From assembly GCF_013407595.1 (NCBI RefSeq), contig NZ_JABEKX010000001.1, forward strand, positions 576,522 to 640,521: 64,000 nt of DNA, read 5' to 3'. Below, piece by piece: positions 1 through 9,144 of this stretch (positions within the stretch are counted from its first letter, which is position 1; the number at the start of each line of letters is the position of its first letter). Made by a program: the position numbers and the translations under genes. The stretch comes from Lacticaseibacillus absianus (lineage in GTDB: Bacteria; Bacillota; Bacilli; Lactobacillales; Lactobacillaceae). The notes beneath the pieces were generated by a model. The model searched no databases and had not been told where the DNA came from. It was given only the letters and a program-made list of their open reading frames with translations.

Positions 1-31
1 GTCCATCATAACAGATGCGCACGAGCCAGAC

Positions 32-65
32 TTGTCAAAAACGCATATTTAAGGTATACCTTAAA
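32..65 (+). promoter_or_regulatory. Promoter with 18-bp palindromic operator
   Basis: A -35 TTGTCA (32-37) and -10 TATACC (55-60) lie 17 bp apart. A perfect 18-bp palindrome, TTTAAGGTATACCTTAAA (48-65), covers the -10 box, so a dimeric repressor bound there should block the downstream acetyltransferase gene. The regulator is not identifiable from this window. Confidence 0.55.
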
Positions 66-107
66 ACGAGCCCCGAACCCAAGGTGCTCGGAAGGAAGGA
101 ATACCCG

Positions 108-617
108 ATGATACGATTCCAACCGGTTCATTCGATGCCGCAACGGCGGCAATGTCTCGAAGTTTACCGAGAGGCGATGGATTACTTTGCCCGCTGCGGG
201 CTGCCGTACCCGAGTCGCAGCACGGTGGCAGATGATCGCACTGGCGTTCCGGCAGGCGTGCAGGGGACCAAGCACTATGCGCTGATCTGCGACGACGCAC
301 AGGTGGTCGGGGTGATCGCCTACGTCACCGGTTGCCCGCGGCCGGGTGTGTTGACACTGCAACTGCTGCTGATCCCGACGCAGCTGCGCGGGCGCGGCTA
401 CGGGACTGCGGCGCTGGCCACGTTGGCGGCGCAGGCGGCCAGCGCCGGTGATCGACGCATTGCGCTCACGGTGGTCAACGCGACGCCGAGTGACCTCACG
501 TTTTGGCGCCACCGCGGCTTTGCGATCGTCACACGTGACCGGGTGGCGCAGGCGGCGGGCACCTACCATGACGTCACGACACTTCGGCACACCTTGGCTG
601 TGCCAGTCACCGAATGA
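108..617 (+). CDS. GNAT family N-acetyltransferase
   Basis: A 169-aa protein with the GNAT fold signature: a strand-rich core (LTLQLLLIP) followed by the acetyl-CoA pyrophosphate loop QLRGRGYGTAAL and a C-terminal NATPSDLTFWRHRGF segment typical of motif B. It should transfer an acetyl group from acetyl-CoA to an amine; the substrate is unknown. The reading frame is open from position 15, but the ATG at 108 follows an AGGAAGGA ribosome site (93-100) and gives the normal family length. It is a single gene behind a promoter with a palindromic operator and ends at a bidirectional terminator shared with the convergent cadD-like gene. Confidence 0.85.
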   Translation: MIRFQPVHSMPQRRQCLEVYREAMDYFARCGLPYPSRSTVADDRTGVPAGVQGTKHYALICDDAQVVGVIAYVTGCPRPGVLTLQLLLIPTQLRGRGYGTAALATLAAQAASAGDRRIALTVVNATPSDLTFWRHRGFAIVTRDRVAQAAGTYHDVTTLRHTLAVPVTE

Positions 618-623
618 CAACCT

Positions 624-649
624 GGCCCCGCCTTGCGCGGGGCCTTTTT
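624..649 (+). terminator. Bidirectional intrinsic terminator
   Basis: GGCCCCGC (624-631) pairs with GCGGGGCC (637-644), followed by five T. It lies between the convergent GNAT and cadD-like genes. Confidence 0.8.
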
Positions 650-686
650 GGCCCCGAAAGCGACGTGGCGCGTGTCAGGGATGTGG

Positions 687-1250
687 TCAAAACCAGCTCA
701 GTATGTGATCGATCAGCCCACTGTCCCAGAAGACATAGCAACCGATCAGGATGTAGCAGCCCTTCATCAATTGTTCCCCGTAGTGGGCCAGCACCCGGGT
801 GACGGCGGGACTGTCGGCGATCAGGTGGATCAGCCAGACGATCAGCACGGTCAAGGTGCCGATGAAGAGCAGCGTCAACCCGAAGTGGGGGAGCGTCTCA
901 TTGGCCAAGACGGGTAAGAAGATCGAGAGATTGCAGCCTGCGCACACCGATAGGTAGGTGACGAAGACGTTCCAGACCGGTGCACCGGTGCTGCGAGCAT
1001 CATCATCATCGTCGTCGTCGCGTAGTGCAAGCCAGATCGGGAGCACCCCGAGGACACCGAGCACCCACTCCGGCAGTATGGTCGCCAGGGCTTTGCCCAC
1101 GCCAAAGCTCAAGGTCAACAGGGTCAGTGTGCCGAGCAGATACCCAAGCATCACGGCCGGCATCCGGTAGCGCTTGAGTAGGAACAGTAGCATGAAGAAG
1201 AAGTCTAGGTTCACGCTCAAAAACGTGATGGCCAGTAGCCAGTAATTCAC
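687..1250 (-). CDS. CadD-like cadmium resistance family transporter
   Basis: A 187-aa protein with five to six hydrophobic segments and a short hydrophilic loop between the third and fourth, the architecture of the Cad (CadD) family in Gram-positive bacteria, which confers cadmium or general cation tolerance. The loop carries a run of seven aspartates (about residues 78-84), encoded by a GAT/GAC tract, a plausible cation-binding patch or a slippage-prone tract. A conserved NLSIFLPVLA segment follows. It is monocistronic; the promoter contains a palindrome over the spacer and -10 box but no ArsR/CadC gene is adjacent. The substrate metal is an inference from the family. Confidence 0.8.
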   Translation of the reverse strand: MNYWLLAITFLSVNLDFFFMLLFLLKRYRMPAVMLGYLLGTLTLLTLSFGVGKALATILPEWVLGVLGVLPIWLALRDDDDDDDARSTGAPVWNVFVTYLSVCAGCNLSIFLPVLANETLPHFGLTLLFIGTLTVLIVWLIHLIADSPAVTRVLAHYGEQLMKGCYILIGCYVFWDSGLIDHILSWF

Positions 1251-1278
1251 AGGAAAGCCCCCTTAAGTCGATAGCGAG

Positions 1279-1307
1279 AGTATATGTCTAACTAAACATA
1301 TATTCAA
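1279..1307 (-). promoter_or_regulatory. cadD-like promoter with internal palindrome
   Basis: On the minus strand TTGAAT (1302-1307) and TATACT (1279-1284) are 17 bp apart. The inverted repeat TATATGT-N8-ACATATA (1281-1302) fills the spacer and overlaps the -10 box, the position expected for a metal-responsive repressor of ArsR/CadC type. The repressor gene is not in the window. Confidence 0.5.
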
Positions 1308-1658
1308 CCGGCTGCGGGGGCTGATGGTTTTTTCAGCGCTTGCTCAGTTTTTGGGGCGGCGGCATACGTGATATTCGGGCAGGCTAATAATATCGGCGCA
1401 CTTGGATGAATGAGCGCCAGTGGCGCTTGACGGCACACAATGACGTCGGCGCCGGAATGACCGCAAAGAAAGCGGATTCTGTGAAAGCCGATCGGACGGG
1501 CGGAAGTGGGTTTGCGCAAATGCTGAATTGCACGCCATTAATCATGTTTAATAACTATTTTCGTAAAATCGTTTGCTGTTCCTAACTTGATCAATCCCTT
1601 GATATCAGTGGTTATACCCGAACCATCAGAAATAAGTTAGCTCGGCCTCAAAAAAATC
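1308..1658. other. Intergenic stretch without recognisable gene
   Basis: Between the cadD-like promoter and the mntH promoter. Short open frames on the minus strand lack a ribosome site and resemble nothing known. The second half (after 1540) becomes AT-rich as it approaches the mntH promoter. Confidence 0.5.
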
Positions 1659-1776
1659 TTTACTTTGGATTTTTCTGCCGTATACTAACGGTGGTTTCAA
1701 AATTCCTCGTCGTGGCGAGGCGCCGATAATTCGGCAGTTCGAGCCTGGGTTGGCTCGGGCAGAAAGGATGGTTGAG
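1659..1776 (+). promoter_or_regulatory. mntH promoter and structured leader
   Basis: TTTACT (1659-1664) and TATACT (1681-1686), 16 bp apart, form the promoter. The roughly 85-nt leader holds three consecutive perfect hairpins: CCTCG/CGAGG (1705-1720), GCCGA/TCGGC (1722-1735) and CGAGCC/GGCTCG (1740-1757), the last ending just before the ribosome site AGAAAGG (1761-1767). I do not see the yybP-ykoY manganese riboswitch motif. Confidence 0.5.
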
Positions 1777-3369
1777 ATGAACGATGCACCACAGACACCC
1801 CGTAAGCATAAGCTGATCGAGTATGCGAACGGGCCCTCACTTGAGGAGATCAATGGCACGGTCGAGGTGCCGAAGGGCAAAGGATTCTGGCGGACCTTAT
1901 TCGCTTATTCCGGTCCCGGCGCGCTTGTTGCCGTGGGGTACATGGATCCAGGTAACTGGTCGACCTCCATCACGGGTGGGCAAAACTTCGGTTACCTGCT
2001 GATGACGGTGATCTTGGTCTCAAGCTTGATCGCGATGCTGTTGCAAAACATGGCGGCCAAGCTTGGGATCGTGGGGCGGATGGACCTCGCGCAAGCGATC
2101 CGTGCCCGCACGAGCAAGACGCTGGGGATCATTCTTTGGATCATGACCGAATTCGCGATCATGGCGACAGATATCGCGGAAGTGATCGGCGCCGCGATCG
2201 CGCTGTACTTGCTGTTCCACATTCCGTTAGTCATCGCGGTGTTCCTGACCGTATTGGATGTCCTGATATTATTACTGCTAACGAAAATTGGGTTCCGCAA
2301 GATCGAGGCGATCGTGGTCTGCTTGATCCTGGTGATCCTGCTGGTCTTTGTCTATCAGGTCGCGTTATCTGACCCGAACTGGGGCGAGATCATTCGGCGC
2401 TTGGTTCCGTCTGCGGATGCGGTCGCCACACACCCAGAAGTGAACGGCATGACGCCGTTGGGTGGTGCGCTGGGCATCATCGGTGCCACTGTGATGCCGC
2501 ACAACCTGTACCTGCACAGTGCGGTCTCCCAGACGCGTAAGATCGACCACGATGACGAAGAAGAAGTCGCCACGGCGGTGCGCTTCAGCCAGTGGGACTC
2601 TAACATCCAACTGAGCTTTGCGTTCATCGTCAACTCCCTGCTCCTGATCATGGGGGTCGCGGTCTTCAAGTCCGGCGCCGTCAAGGATCCGTCCTTCTTC
2701 GGGTTGTTCGAAGCCCTGTCGGACACATCCACGCTGAGCAACGGGGTCCTGATCGCCGTCGCTAAGTCGGGGATCCTCTCCATCCTGTTCGCCGTTGCCC
2801 TGCTGGCGTCCGGCCAAAACTCGACGATCACCGGGACCCTGACCGGGCAGGTGATCATGGAAGGGTTCGTGCACATGCGCATGCCGCTGTGGGCGCGCCG
2901 GCTCGTGACCCGTCTGATCTCTGTCGTTCCGGTCCTGGTCTGCGTGGCCATGACCAGTGGGATGAATAAGGTCGACCAGCATGAGGCCCTGAACACCCTG
3001 ATGAACAACTCGCAGGTCTTCCTGGCCTTCGCCCTGCCGTTCTCCATGCTGCCCCTGCTGATGCTGACCGACAGCAAGGCCGAGATGGGCAAGCGGTTCA
3101 AGAACTCTACTTGGGTCAAAGTCTGCGGGTGGATCTCTGTGATCGGGTTGACGTTCCTCAACCTGCTCAACCTGCCGGATTCCTTCGCCGCTTTCCTTGG
3201 CGATAACGCCAGTGCAGGCGCGGTCCAAGGCGCACACATCGCCGCGTATATCGCGATCCTCTTGATCCTGGCGCTACTGGCTTGGTGCATGGCCGACCTG
3301 TATCGAGGCGACAAGCGCTTGGCCGAACGGGAAGCCGCCGCTGAGTTGGCGAACAAGGAGGCAGAATAA
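1777..3369 (+). CDS. mntH: Nramp divalent metal transporter MntH
   Basis: A 530-aa membrane protein that should couple proton flow to uptake of Mn(II) and related divalent metals. The Nramp signatures are present: YMDPGNW in the first transmembrane helix (about residue 57) and MPHNLYLHSAV in helix 6, both contributing the metal site, within about 11-12 hydrophobic segments. The frame is open from a TTG at 1750, but ATG 1777 is correctly spaced (9 nt) from AGAAAGG; the earlier codons lie inside a leader hairpin. The stop TAA overlaps the ATG of the next gene by one base, so the two are translationally coupled. A long N-terminal cytoplasmic tail of about 40 residues is present. Confidence 0.93.
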   Translation: MNDAPQTPRKHKLIEYANGPSLEEINGTVEVPKGKGFWRTLFAYSGPGALVAVGYMDPGNWSTSITGGQNFGYLLMTVILVSSLIAMLLQNMAAKLGIVGRMDLAQAIRARTSKTLGIILWIMTEFAIMATDIAEVIGAAIALYLLFHIPLVIAVFLTVLDVLILLLLTKIGFRKIEAIVVCLILVILLVFVYQVALSDPNWGEIIRRLVPSADAVATHPEVNGMTPLGGALGIIGATVMPHNLYLHSAVSQTRKIDHDDEEEVATAVRFSQWDSNIQLSFAFIVNSLLLIMGVAVFKSGAVKDPSFFGLFEALSDTSTLSNGVLIAVAKSGILSILFAVALLASGQNSTITGTLTGQVIMEGFVHMRMPLWARRLVTRLISVVPVLVCVAMTSGMNKVDQHEALNTLMNNSQVFLAFALPFSMLPLLMLTDSKAEMGKRFKNSTWVKVCGWISVIGLTFLNLLNLPDSFAAFLGDNASAGAVQGAHIAAYIAILLILALLAWCMADLYRGDKRLAEREAAAELANKEAE

Positions 3370-3803
3370 TGGCAGATGAGTTCAAGAAGATCTTAGTCGG
3401 CGTCGATGACTCGGCGGACGCGTTAGCTGCGTTCCAGTACGCGATCCACCGCGCCAAAGCGGATGGGGCCGAGCTGATCATCGCAAGCATCCTCGAATCC
3501 GATGAGATGAATGTGTATCAGGCCATGACCAAGGATTACGTGCACGGTGAACGTGACGCGCTGGAACGACACCTCAACGAGTACTGCCAGTTGGCTAAGC
3601 AGGCGGGGATCGCAAGTGTTCGCGCGATCATCGGCGAAGGCGACCCTGGGGAGACGATCGTGAAGGTGATCATCCCGAAGGTCCAACCAGACCTCTTGAT
3701 CATCGGCGCCGAGGCGAAGAAGGGGCTGGCGAAGCATTTTGGCAGCCAGGCCACTTACATGGTCAAGCATGCGAATATCTCTGTCCTTGTCGTCCGCGAG
3801 TAG
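3369..3803 (+). CDS. Universal stress protein UspA family
   Basis: A 144-aa single Usp domain: the N-terminal KKILVGVDDSADA strand with the nucleotide-contacting aspartate, and the C-terminal IIGAEAKKGLAKHFGSQ loop followed by KHANISVLVVRE, matching the G-x2-G-x9-G-S/T type ATP-binding motif with slight variation. Its ATG overlaps the last base of the mntH stop. Fusion of transcription between an Nramp transporter and a Usp is a recurring arrangement in lactobacilli and suggests a role in metal or acid stress; the exact role is unknown. Confidence 0.9.
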   Translation: MADEFKKILVGVDDSADALAAFQYAIHRAKADGAELIIASILESDEMNVYQAMTKDYVHGERDALERHLNEYCQLAKQAGIASVRAIIGEGDPGETIVKVIIPKVQPDLLIIGAEAKKGLAKHFGSQATYMVKHANISVLVVRE

Positions 3804-3873
3804 CGCACCGGAAGAACTTTCTCACCCAGTCAGGAGATCACGTCTTGCGTGATCCAGCCTGATCAGGTCACTG

Positions 3874-3904
3874 AGCGGAGGGGCGTGCGCCTTTCCGCTT
3901 TTTT
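3874..3904 (+). terminator. Intrinsic terminator of mntH-usp
   Basis: AGCGGA (3874-3879) pairs with TCCGCT (3894-3899) around an inner GGCG/CGCC stem, followed by TTTTTT. Confidence 0.8.
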
Positions 3905-3965
3905 GGCGGTCAAGCCCGGCTTGATGCCGCCTCACGCCCCCACTCGGTGACCAGAAGGGAGCGAC

Positions 3966-4589
3966 ATGACCAATAGTGAATCGATCCGTTCTGAACAGCG
4001 GGCCAGTATCCTGGCGGTCGCCCGGCAATTGTTTGCCCGGCAAGGCTATCAAGCGACCACGACGCGGCAGATCAACGCCGCCTTTCGCGGGAGTGAAGGC
4101 CTGTTGTATTACTATTTCAAGCGCGGTAAACGAGAGATCCTCGATGCGATCATCGCCGCGGGCGCGGATTGGCCTCTGCCCGACGCCTGGCGCTTCAGTG
4201 CGCCGCAGACGCCGCAAGCCTTGGAGCAGCAGGTGCTGGCCGGGCTGGCGTGCTGGTGGCAGACGATGATGACGCCAGCGGTCTACGAGACGATCCTGAT
4301 CTTGATCCGCGAGCGACCACAGCTGCGTGACGCCCAAGTCGAGTGGTGCGCAACGCGGGACCACCAACTACGCGCGAGCCTAGCGACCGCGTTGCAGGCA
4401 CTCGGGCAGCCGTTCACGATGCCGGAGGCCAAGGCGGAGACATGGGCGACGCTGATCGTCGGCCTGTACCAAAAGGTGGTGCTCGAGCAGCTCTTGATCG
4501 CCGGGCGACCGTGGCAGACGGTCGACTTGTACGCGGCGCTGCAGCCAGGTGTGCACGAGCTGGTCTGCGAGCTGGGAGGCGCTGAGTGA
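3966..4589 (+). CDS. TetR/AcrR family transcriptional regulator
   Basis: A 207-aa protein with an N-terminal TetR DNA-binding domain (about residues 10-55: ILAVARQLFARQGYQATTT then a recognition helix and LLYYYFKRGKREIL). The rest is a helical ligand-binding domain with no recognisable ligand. The ribosome site AAGGGAG is 5 nt before the ATG. Its final codons overlap the next gene by 4 nt (GTGA), so the two are an operon; the partner also has an HTH domain. No transporter target is adjacent, so the regulated gene is unknown. Confidence 0.88.
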   Translation: MTNSESIRSEQRASILAVARQLFARQGYQATTTRQINAAFRGSEGLLYYYFKRGKREILDAIIAAGADWPLPDAWRFSAPQTPQALEQQVLAGLACWWQTMMTPAVYETILILIRERPQLRDAQVEWCATRDHQLRASLATALQALGQPFTMPEAKAETWATLIVGLYQKVVLEQLLIAGRPWQTVDLYAALQPGVHELVCELGGAE

Positions 4590-5179
4590 TCCCGGTGACC
4601 GTTGCGTCTCAGGTCGCGCGGCAGCTGACCCAAGCAGCGCTGGCGCCGACGCCAAAGCAGTACCAGCAGCTTCAGCGGACACGCTTGTTGTTGGATGTGC
4701 TGAGCACGGCGGGACCGCGGGTCGAGGGCCCACAGATCAAATACCGGACTTATGCGCATCAGTTGCTGATCCTGCTTCGCCCCAGCCCCCATGACCTCCT
4801 CTACGTGGTGCCGGCGCAAGGTGGGTACCGCGTGGCGGGTAGTGTCGACTACCGCGATAGTCGCGAGATCGACCGCGCTGCCCAGCAGGTCGTCGCGGAT
4901 CGGCACCAGTCGGCGTCAGCGCCGGTGGACTGGCAGCGGCTGCGCATGCGGGTCCCGCGGCTCAGTGCCGCCGACCGCCTGATCCTTGATGCGTTGGCGC
5001 AGTTGCACGCCCAGCGATTTTTGCAGGGGCTGTCAGCGGCGGCGCTGGCAGCACGCATGGGGGTGACCGTCGCACAACTGGCCAAGATCGAGCGCGTCGA
5101 CACGCTGCCGAGCTTGCCGACGTTGCAGCGCTACGCCGAGGGCTTGGGGCTCGCATTGGCGCTTCAAGTGGCGAAGTGA
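4586..5179 (+). CDS. Protein with C-terminal XRE-type HTH, unknown N-terminus
   Basis: A 197-aa protein starting at GTG within the TetR stop codon (4-nt overlap). The C-terminal 60 residues (RFLQGLSAAALAARMGVT...LPTLQRYAEGLGLAL) are an HTH_3/XRE-like fold. The N-terminal 130 residues contain an alternation of strands (IKYRTYAHQLLILLRP, LLYVVPAQGGYRVAG) that I cannot assign; the toxin-antitoxin arrangement of a RelE-like domain before an HTH is a possibility but no catalytic residues are evident. Function unknown; probably a regulator working with the TetR protein. Confidence 0.7.
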   Translation: MIPVTVASQVARQLTQAALAPTPKQYQQLQRTRLLLDVLSTAGPRVEGPQIKYRTYAHQLLILLRPSPHDLLYVVPAQGGYRVAGSVDYRDSREIDRAAQQVVADRHQSASAPVDWQRLRMRVPRLSAADRLILDALAQLHAQRFLQGLSAAALAARMGVTVAQLAKIERVDTLPSLPTLQRYAEGLGLALALQVAK

Positions 5180-5202
5180 CTTGATCGCCCAAAAACGGCA
5201 CC

Positions 5203-5248
5203 AAAAACGGCTCGATATGGTGAATGTTCGCCATATCAAGCCGTTTTT
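5203..5248. terminator. Long bidirectional terminator
   Basis: AAAAACGGCTCGATATGG (5203-5220) pairs with 5231-5248 over 18 bp with one mismatch, a 10-nt loop between. A- and T-tracts flank it, so it can stop transcription in both directions. Confidence 0.85.
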
Positions 5249-5404
5249 AGTGTCTCTAGTGGGCGGCCGTGGCAGATCGCCGACTGGAATGGACAATGGT
5301 GTGTGTCGGGTCGGGCAGATCGGTCATCTCGGCTAGTGGGCGCGCGATGCGCGACTAGTTGCGTTACCGGCTGAATGGCCAAATGGTTCAGATGAAGGTG
5401 GTGT

Positions 5405-5429
5405 GCAGCGCGAGGCGCCCTCGCGCTGC
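5405..5429. repeat. Perfect hairpin at the end of the glycosylation genes
   Basis: GCAGCGCGAGG (5405-5415) pairs perfectly with 5419-5429 across a 3-nt loop. No T-tract follows on either strand, so it is a stable mRNA 3-prime end or processing stop rather than a standard terminator. The rest of 5250-5489 shows no gene. Confidence 0.5.
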
Positions 5430-5489
5430 GCCTTCAGTATACAGCTGATCAAGCCGAGCGGGTGGTGAAAACTGGGGGGATGCCCGCCG

Positions 5490-6464
<975 letters not shown>

Positions 6465-6482
6465 GTGATCCGCTCCTTTCGG

Positions 6483-8618
6483 TCAATCGACCATGCTTGC
6501 GGTAAGCTGATACAGGGTGCCGCCACCCATGCCACCGCCCATACCACCAGTGATCATGTTGCCACCTGTTGAGTTAGTCGTGGTCGTGGTGTTGTACTTG
6601 CTGCTAGCTATTTTCTTACCGACTTTTTGGACCCACTTGGCGATGGCGTCGTTGCTCCCGGCGCGTTGGCTGGCGAGGTAGAACTTGATCTCCCCGTTCT
6701 TGACCAGCTGCTTGAACTGTTTCAGCGTGATCGCTGGATCGGTGCCGTTGTAACCACCGGTCGCCATGACGGCTTTGCCAGTCTTGATGATGTACGGGGC
6801 AGCGGAGTTGGCGTCGCTGGTGGCGAACAGGTAGGTCGCGGACCCGACGCGTTGCTGAATGTAACTCAGCAGGCCGCTATCGACGCTCCCGGCCATATCA
6901 CCCCCCTGGCTGCCTTGTTGCAGCAACGTCGGGCTGGCGTACGGAATGGCGGAAGACTCGCCGGCCAAGGTCGGCGTCAGCGCCCACCAGCCCGGTGCGG
7001 CTAGGAGTGTCGCCAGGGTGATGGCGATCCCGGCCCGGCGCAGTCGATGGGTGCGCAGGCCAAACATTGCGGCGAGGGCGGCCAGGCTGATCGCAGCGAG
7101 CGCCCATGGTTGCCAAGTGTAGACCAGGCTGACATACCAGACCTGGAGTGCCATCGTTAGCGTGAAGGCGATCGGGAGCAACCAGCCAGTCCAATGCTTA
7201 AGGGAGCGCTGGAACTGACGGAACATCGTGACGAGCCCGATCCCAGACAGGGCGGCTAACGGTGGCGCCAGCATGATCATGTAGTAAGGGTGGAAGAAGC
7301 TGGCGATGGAGAAGAAGCCGGCGACAGGCACGAGCCACGCCGCCCAAAACAGCAGATGGTTCTGCTGTTCGGTGGTCTGGTACCACCGCTTCTTGCGGTC
7401 GAGGAAGTAGGCGAAGGCGCTGATCAGGCCGATCAGGGCGACAGGGGCCAGCCAGCTGATCTGTGGCCCGAGGTCAGATTGAAGCAGGCGTAGCGGACCC
7501 GCGGTGCCGATCGCAAAGGCGTTGTTGCCGCCTTGGCCGTTCCCCCCGGGGCCACCTTGACCAGTGCCACCGGGCTGACCGCCACCTTGCGTAGGGGCGC
7601 CGGTGGTGCCGGCTTGACCCCCAGCGGTGCCGCCGTTATTGCCGGTGGTCCCGGAAGGCGGGGTGCCACCGCCAGTGTTGCCGGTGGTCCCAGACGGCGG
7701 GGTGCCACCGCCGTTGTTGCCAGTGGTCCCAGACGGCGGGGTGCCACCGCCGTTGTTGCCGGTGGTGCCACCGGCTTGCTGCTGGGTGTTTTTGCCCATA
7801 CCGGCGAAGGCGGCGCCCGTCCCGGTAGTCTGACCCAGCAGGCGCTCGGTCCCGTTGTAGCCGAAGGCGAGTTCTAGGAGGGAATTAGTCTGCGAGCTCC
7901 CGATGTAAGGGCGGCTGCTGGCGCTGGTGCTATCAACGGCGAGCGGGTAGGCGAGCGTGAACCCGGCCAGGGCGGCAGTCGCGATGACCAGTGTCACTAG
8001 CTTGCGCTGCCACTTGACGTTAGACGCCAGCCAGTAGAAGACGTACATGGCCGGCAGGATCATGAATGCTTGCATCATCTTGATGTTGAAGGCGACGCCG
8101 ATGAGGGCGAAGCTGACGGCGACCAGCCAAGTGCGGTGCCGACTGACGGCGCGCATCAGTAGGAAGCTGGCCAGCAGGAGGAAAAAGATCAGCGTGGCAT
8201 CCATATTGTTGGTGCGTGAATCGGCGACGACGATCGGGGTCAGGGTCATGACTAAGGCGGACAGGCGCCCGGCCCAGGCACCAAAGCGGGGCTTGACCAT
8301 CGCGTACATCAGACCGACGGAGCCGATGCCAAACAGGACGGAGGGCAACACGATCGACCAGCCGTGGATTCCGAAAAGCTTGGCTGAGATTGCCATGAAC
8401 CACAGCGCGATCGGGGGTTTGTCAACGGTGATGAAGCCCGCGGGATCGAAGGCCCCATACCAGAAGTTAGACCAGCTCTGGACCATGCTGGTGATGGCGG
8501 CGGTATAATACGAATTCGCGCTGCCGGCCGCCCAGATTTTCCAGGCGTAGAGGAAGGTGGCTAACCCGAGGATCCCGACGAGCCACCAGTCAAGGTGGCG
8601 TGATTTAATTTTTTGCAT
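6483..8618 (-). CDS. PMT/ArnT-like membrane glycosyltransferase (YkcB-like)
   Basis: A 711-aa polytopic protein with about 11-13 hydrophobic segments, of the GT39/ArnT-like superfamily. It should use a lipid-linked sugar on the outer face to glycosylate an envelope acceptor. DSRTNNMDA (near residue 140) matches the conserved acidic loop of this family. Residues about 280-362 are a low-complexity Gly/Asn/Thr/Pro insertion containing three 13-residue units. The C-terminal soluble domain (from about 560) is the usual YkcB tail and ends in a Gly/Met-rich stretch. The frame is open to 8639, but the ATG at 8618 has AAGGAG 9 nt upstream. It overlaps gtrA by 14 nt. Confidence 0.85.
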   Translation of the reverse strand: MQKIKSRHLDWWLVGILGLATFLYAWKIWAAGSANSYYTAAITSMVQSWSNFWYGAFDPAGFITVDKPPIALWFMAISAKLFGIHGWSIVLPSVLFGIGSVGLMYAMVKPRFGAWAGRLSALVMTLTPIVVADSRTNNMDATLIFFLLLASFLLMRAVSRHRTWLVAVSFALIGVAFNIKMMQAFMILPAMYVFYWLASNVKWQRKLVTLVIATAALAGFTLAYPLAVDSTSASSRPYIGSSQTNSLLELAFGYNGTERLLGQTTGTGAAFAGMGKNTQQQAGGTTGNNGGGTPPSGTTGNNGGGTPPSGTTGNTGGGTPPSGTTGNNGGTAGGQAGTTGAPTQGGGQPGGTGQGGPGGNGQGGNNAFAIGTAGPLRLLQSDLGPQISWLAPVALIGLISAFAYFLDRKKRWYQTTEQQNHLLFWAAWLVPVAGFFSIASFFHPYYMIMLAPPLAALSGIGLVTMFRQFQRSLKHWTGWLLPIAFTLTMALQVWYVSLVYTWQPWALAAISLAALAAMFGLRTHRLRRAGIAITLATLLAAPGWWALTPTLAGESSAIPYASPTLLQQGSQGGDMAGSVDSGLLSYIQQRVGSATYLFATSDANSAAPYIIKTGKAVMATGGYNGTDPAITLKQFKQLVKNGEIKFYLASQRAGSNDAIAKWVQKVGKKIASSKYNTTTTTNSTGGNMITGGMGGGMGGGTLYQLTASMVD
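7641..7757 (-). repeat. Three tandem 39-bp units inside the PMT-like gene
   Basis: Three nearly identical 39-bp units (7641-7679, 7680-7718, 7719-7757) encode GTTGNNGGGTPPS-type 13-mers, with a partial unit continuing to about 7770. They sit in a predicted extracytoplasmic loop and could vary in number by slippage without shifting the frame. Confidence 0.85.
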
Positions 8619-9003
8619 GGGGCACGACTCCTTTTTCATTGAATATCCAGTACTTGCTCAACAAGAAGTTGACCGGGATGGTGACCATCAGGCTGAATGC
8701 GGGGGCTAAGGGGGTAGCCCCTGCGAACCCGGTGGTCCACAGCGTGGTCAGCCCGACGCTCAGCAGCCAGGTGAACGCATAGGTGCTGTAATAGCGGCCG
8801 ACGATCGCCGGGGTGGTGGCTGTCGCCTTGAACACCCGGTGGTTGAGCGCCAGCCCGAGCAGTGAGGTGGCACCATAGCCGATCGCCATGGCCAGGGTCG
8901 GGGTCAGGGGCCGGTACAAGGCCAAATAGAGGAGATAAGTCAGCAGGGTGTTCAGCCCGCCGACGAGGCCGAATTGAATGAATTGCTTGAGTTTGAGCGC
9001 CAA
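8605..9003 (-). CDS. GtrA family membrane protein
   Basis: A 132-aa protein with four transmembrane segments (IQFGLVGGLNTLLTYLLYLAL first) and the family C-terminus FLLSKYWIFNE. GtrA proteins are thought to flip polyprenyl-phosphate sugars across the membrane. The open frame extends to 9195, but a TTG at 9003 lies 7 nt from AAAGGAGG and gives the normal length of about 130 residues. First gene of the glycosylation set, divergent from the two-component system. Confidence 0.85.
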   Translation of the reverse strand: MALKLKQFIQFGLVGGLNTLLTYLLYLALYRPLTPTLAMAIGYGATSLLGLALNHRVFKATATTPAIVGRYYSTYAFTWLLSVGLTTLWTTGFAGATPLAPAFSLMVTIPVNFLLSKYWIFNEKGVVPHAKN

Positions 9004-9144
9004 GAGGTCGCCTCCTTTCTGGATTATCATCAGCATAGCCCGGCAAGCATAAACGAAGCTTAAACCGCAGGGGCGCTGACTATATATTCTGGGCAACATG
9101 CGGTAGCATGGGATTAATCGAATCCTCGAAGGAGTGGATGCCTT

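Noticed and set aside
1737-1760. tRNA-like GTTCGAG sequence
   Set aside because: It is part of a simple CGAGCC/GGCTCG hairpin in the mntH leader, with no cloverleaf around it.
1692-1776. Manganese (yybP-ykoY) riboswitch before mntH
   Set aside because: Three hairpins are present but the conserved yybP-ykoY loop sequences are not seen.
2355-3356. 333-codon minus-strand open frame opposite mntH
   Set aside because: Antisense artefact of high GC; the plus-strand frame is an unmistakable Nramp transporter.
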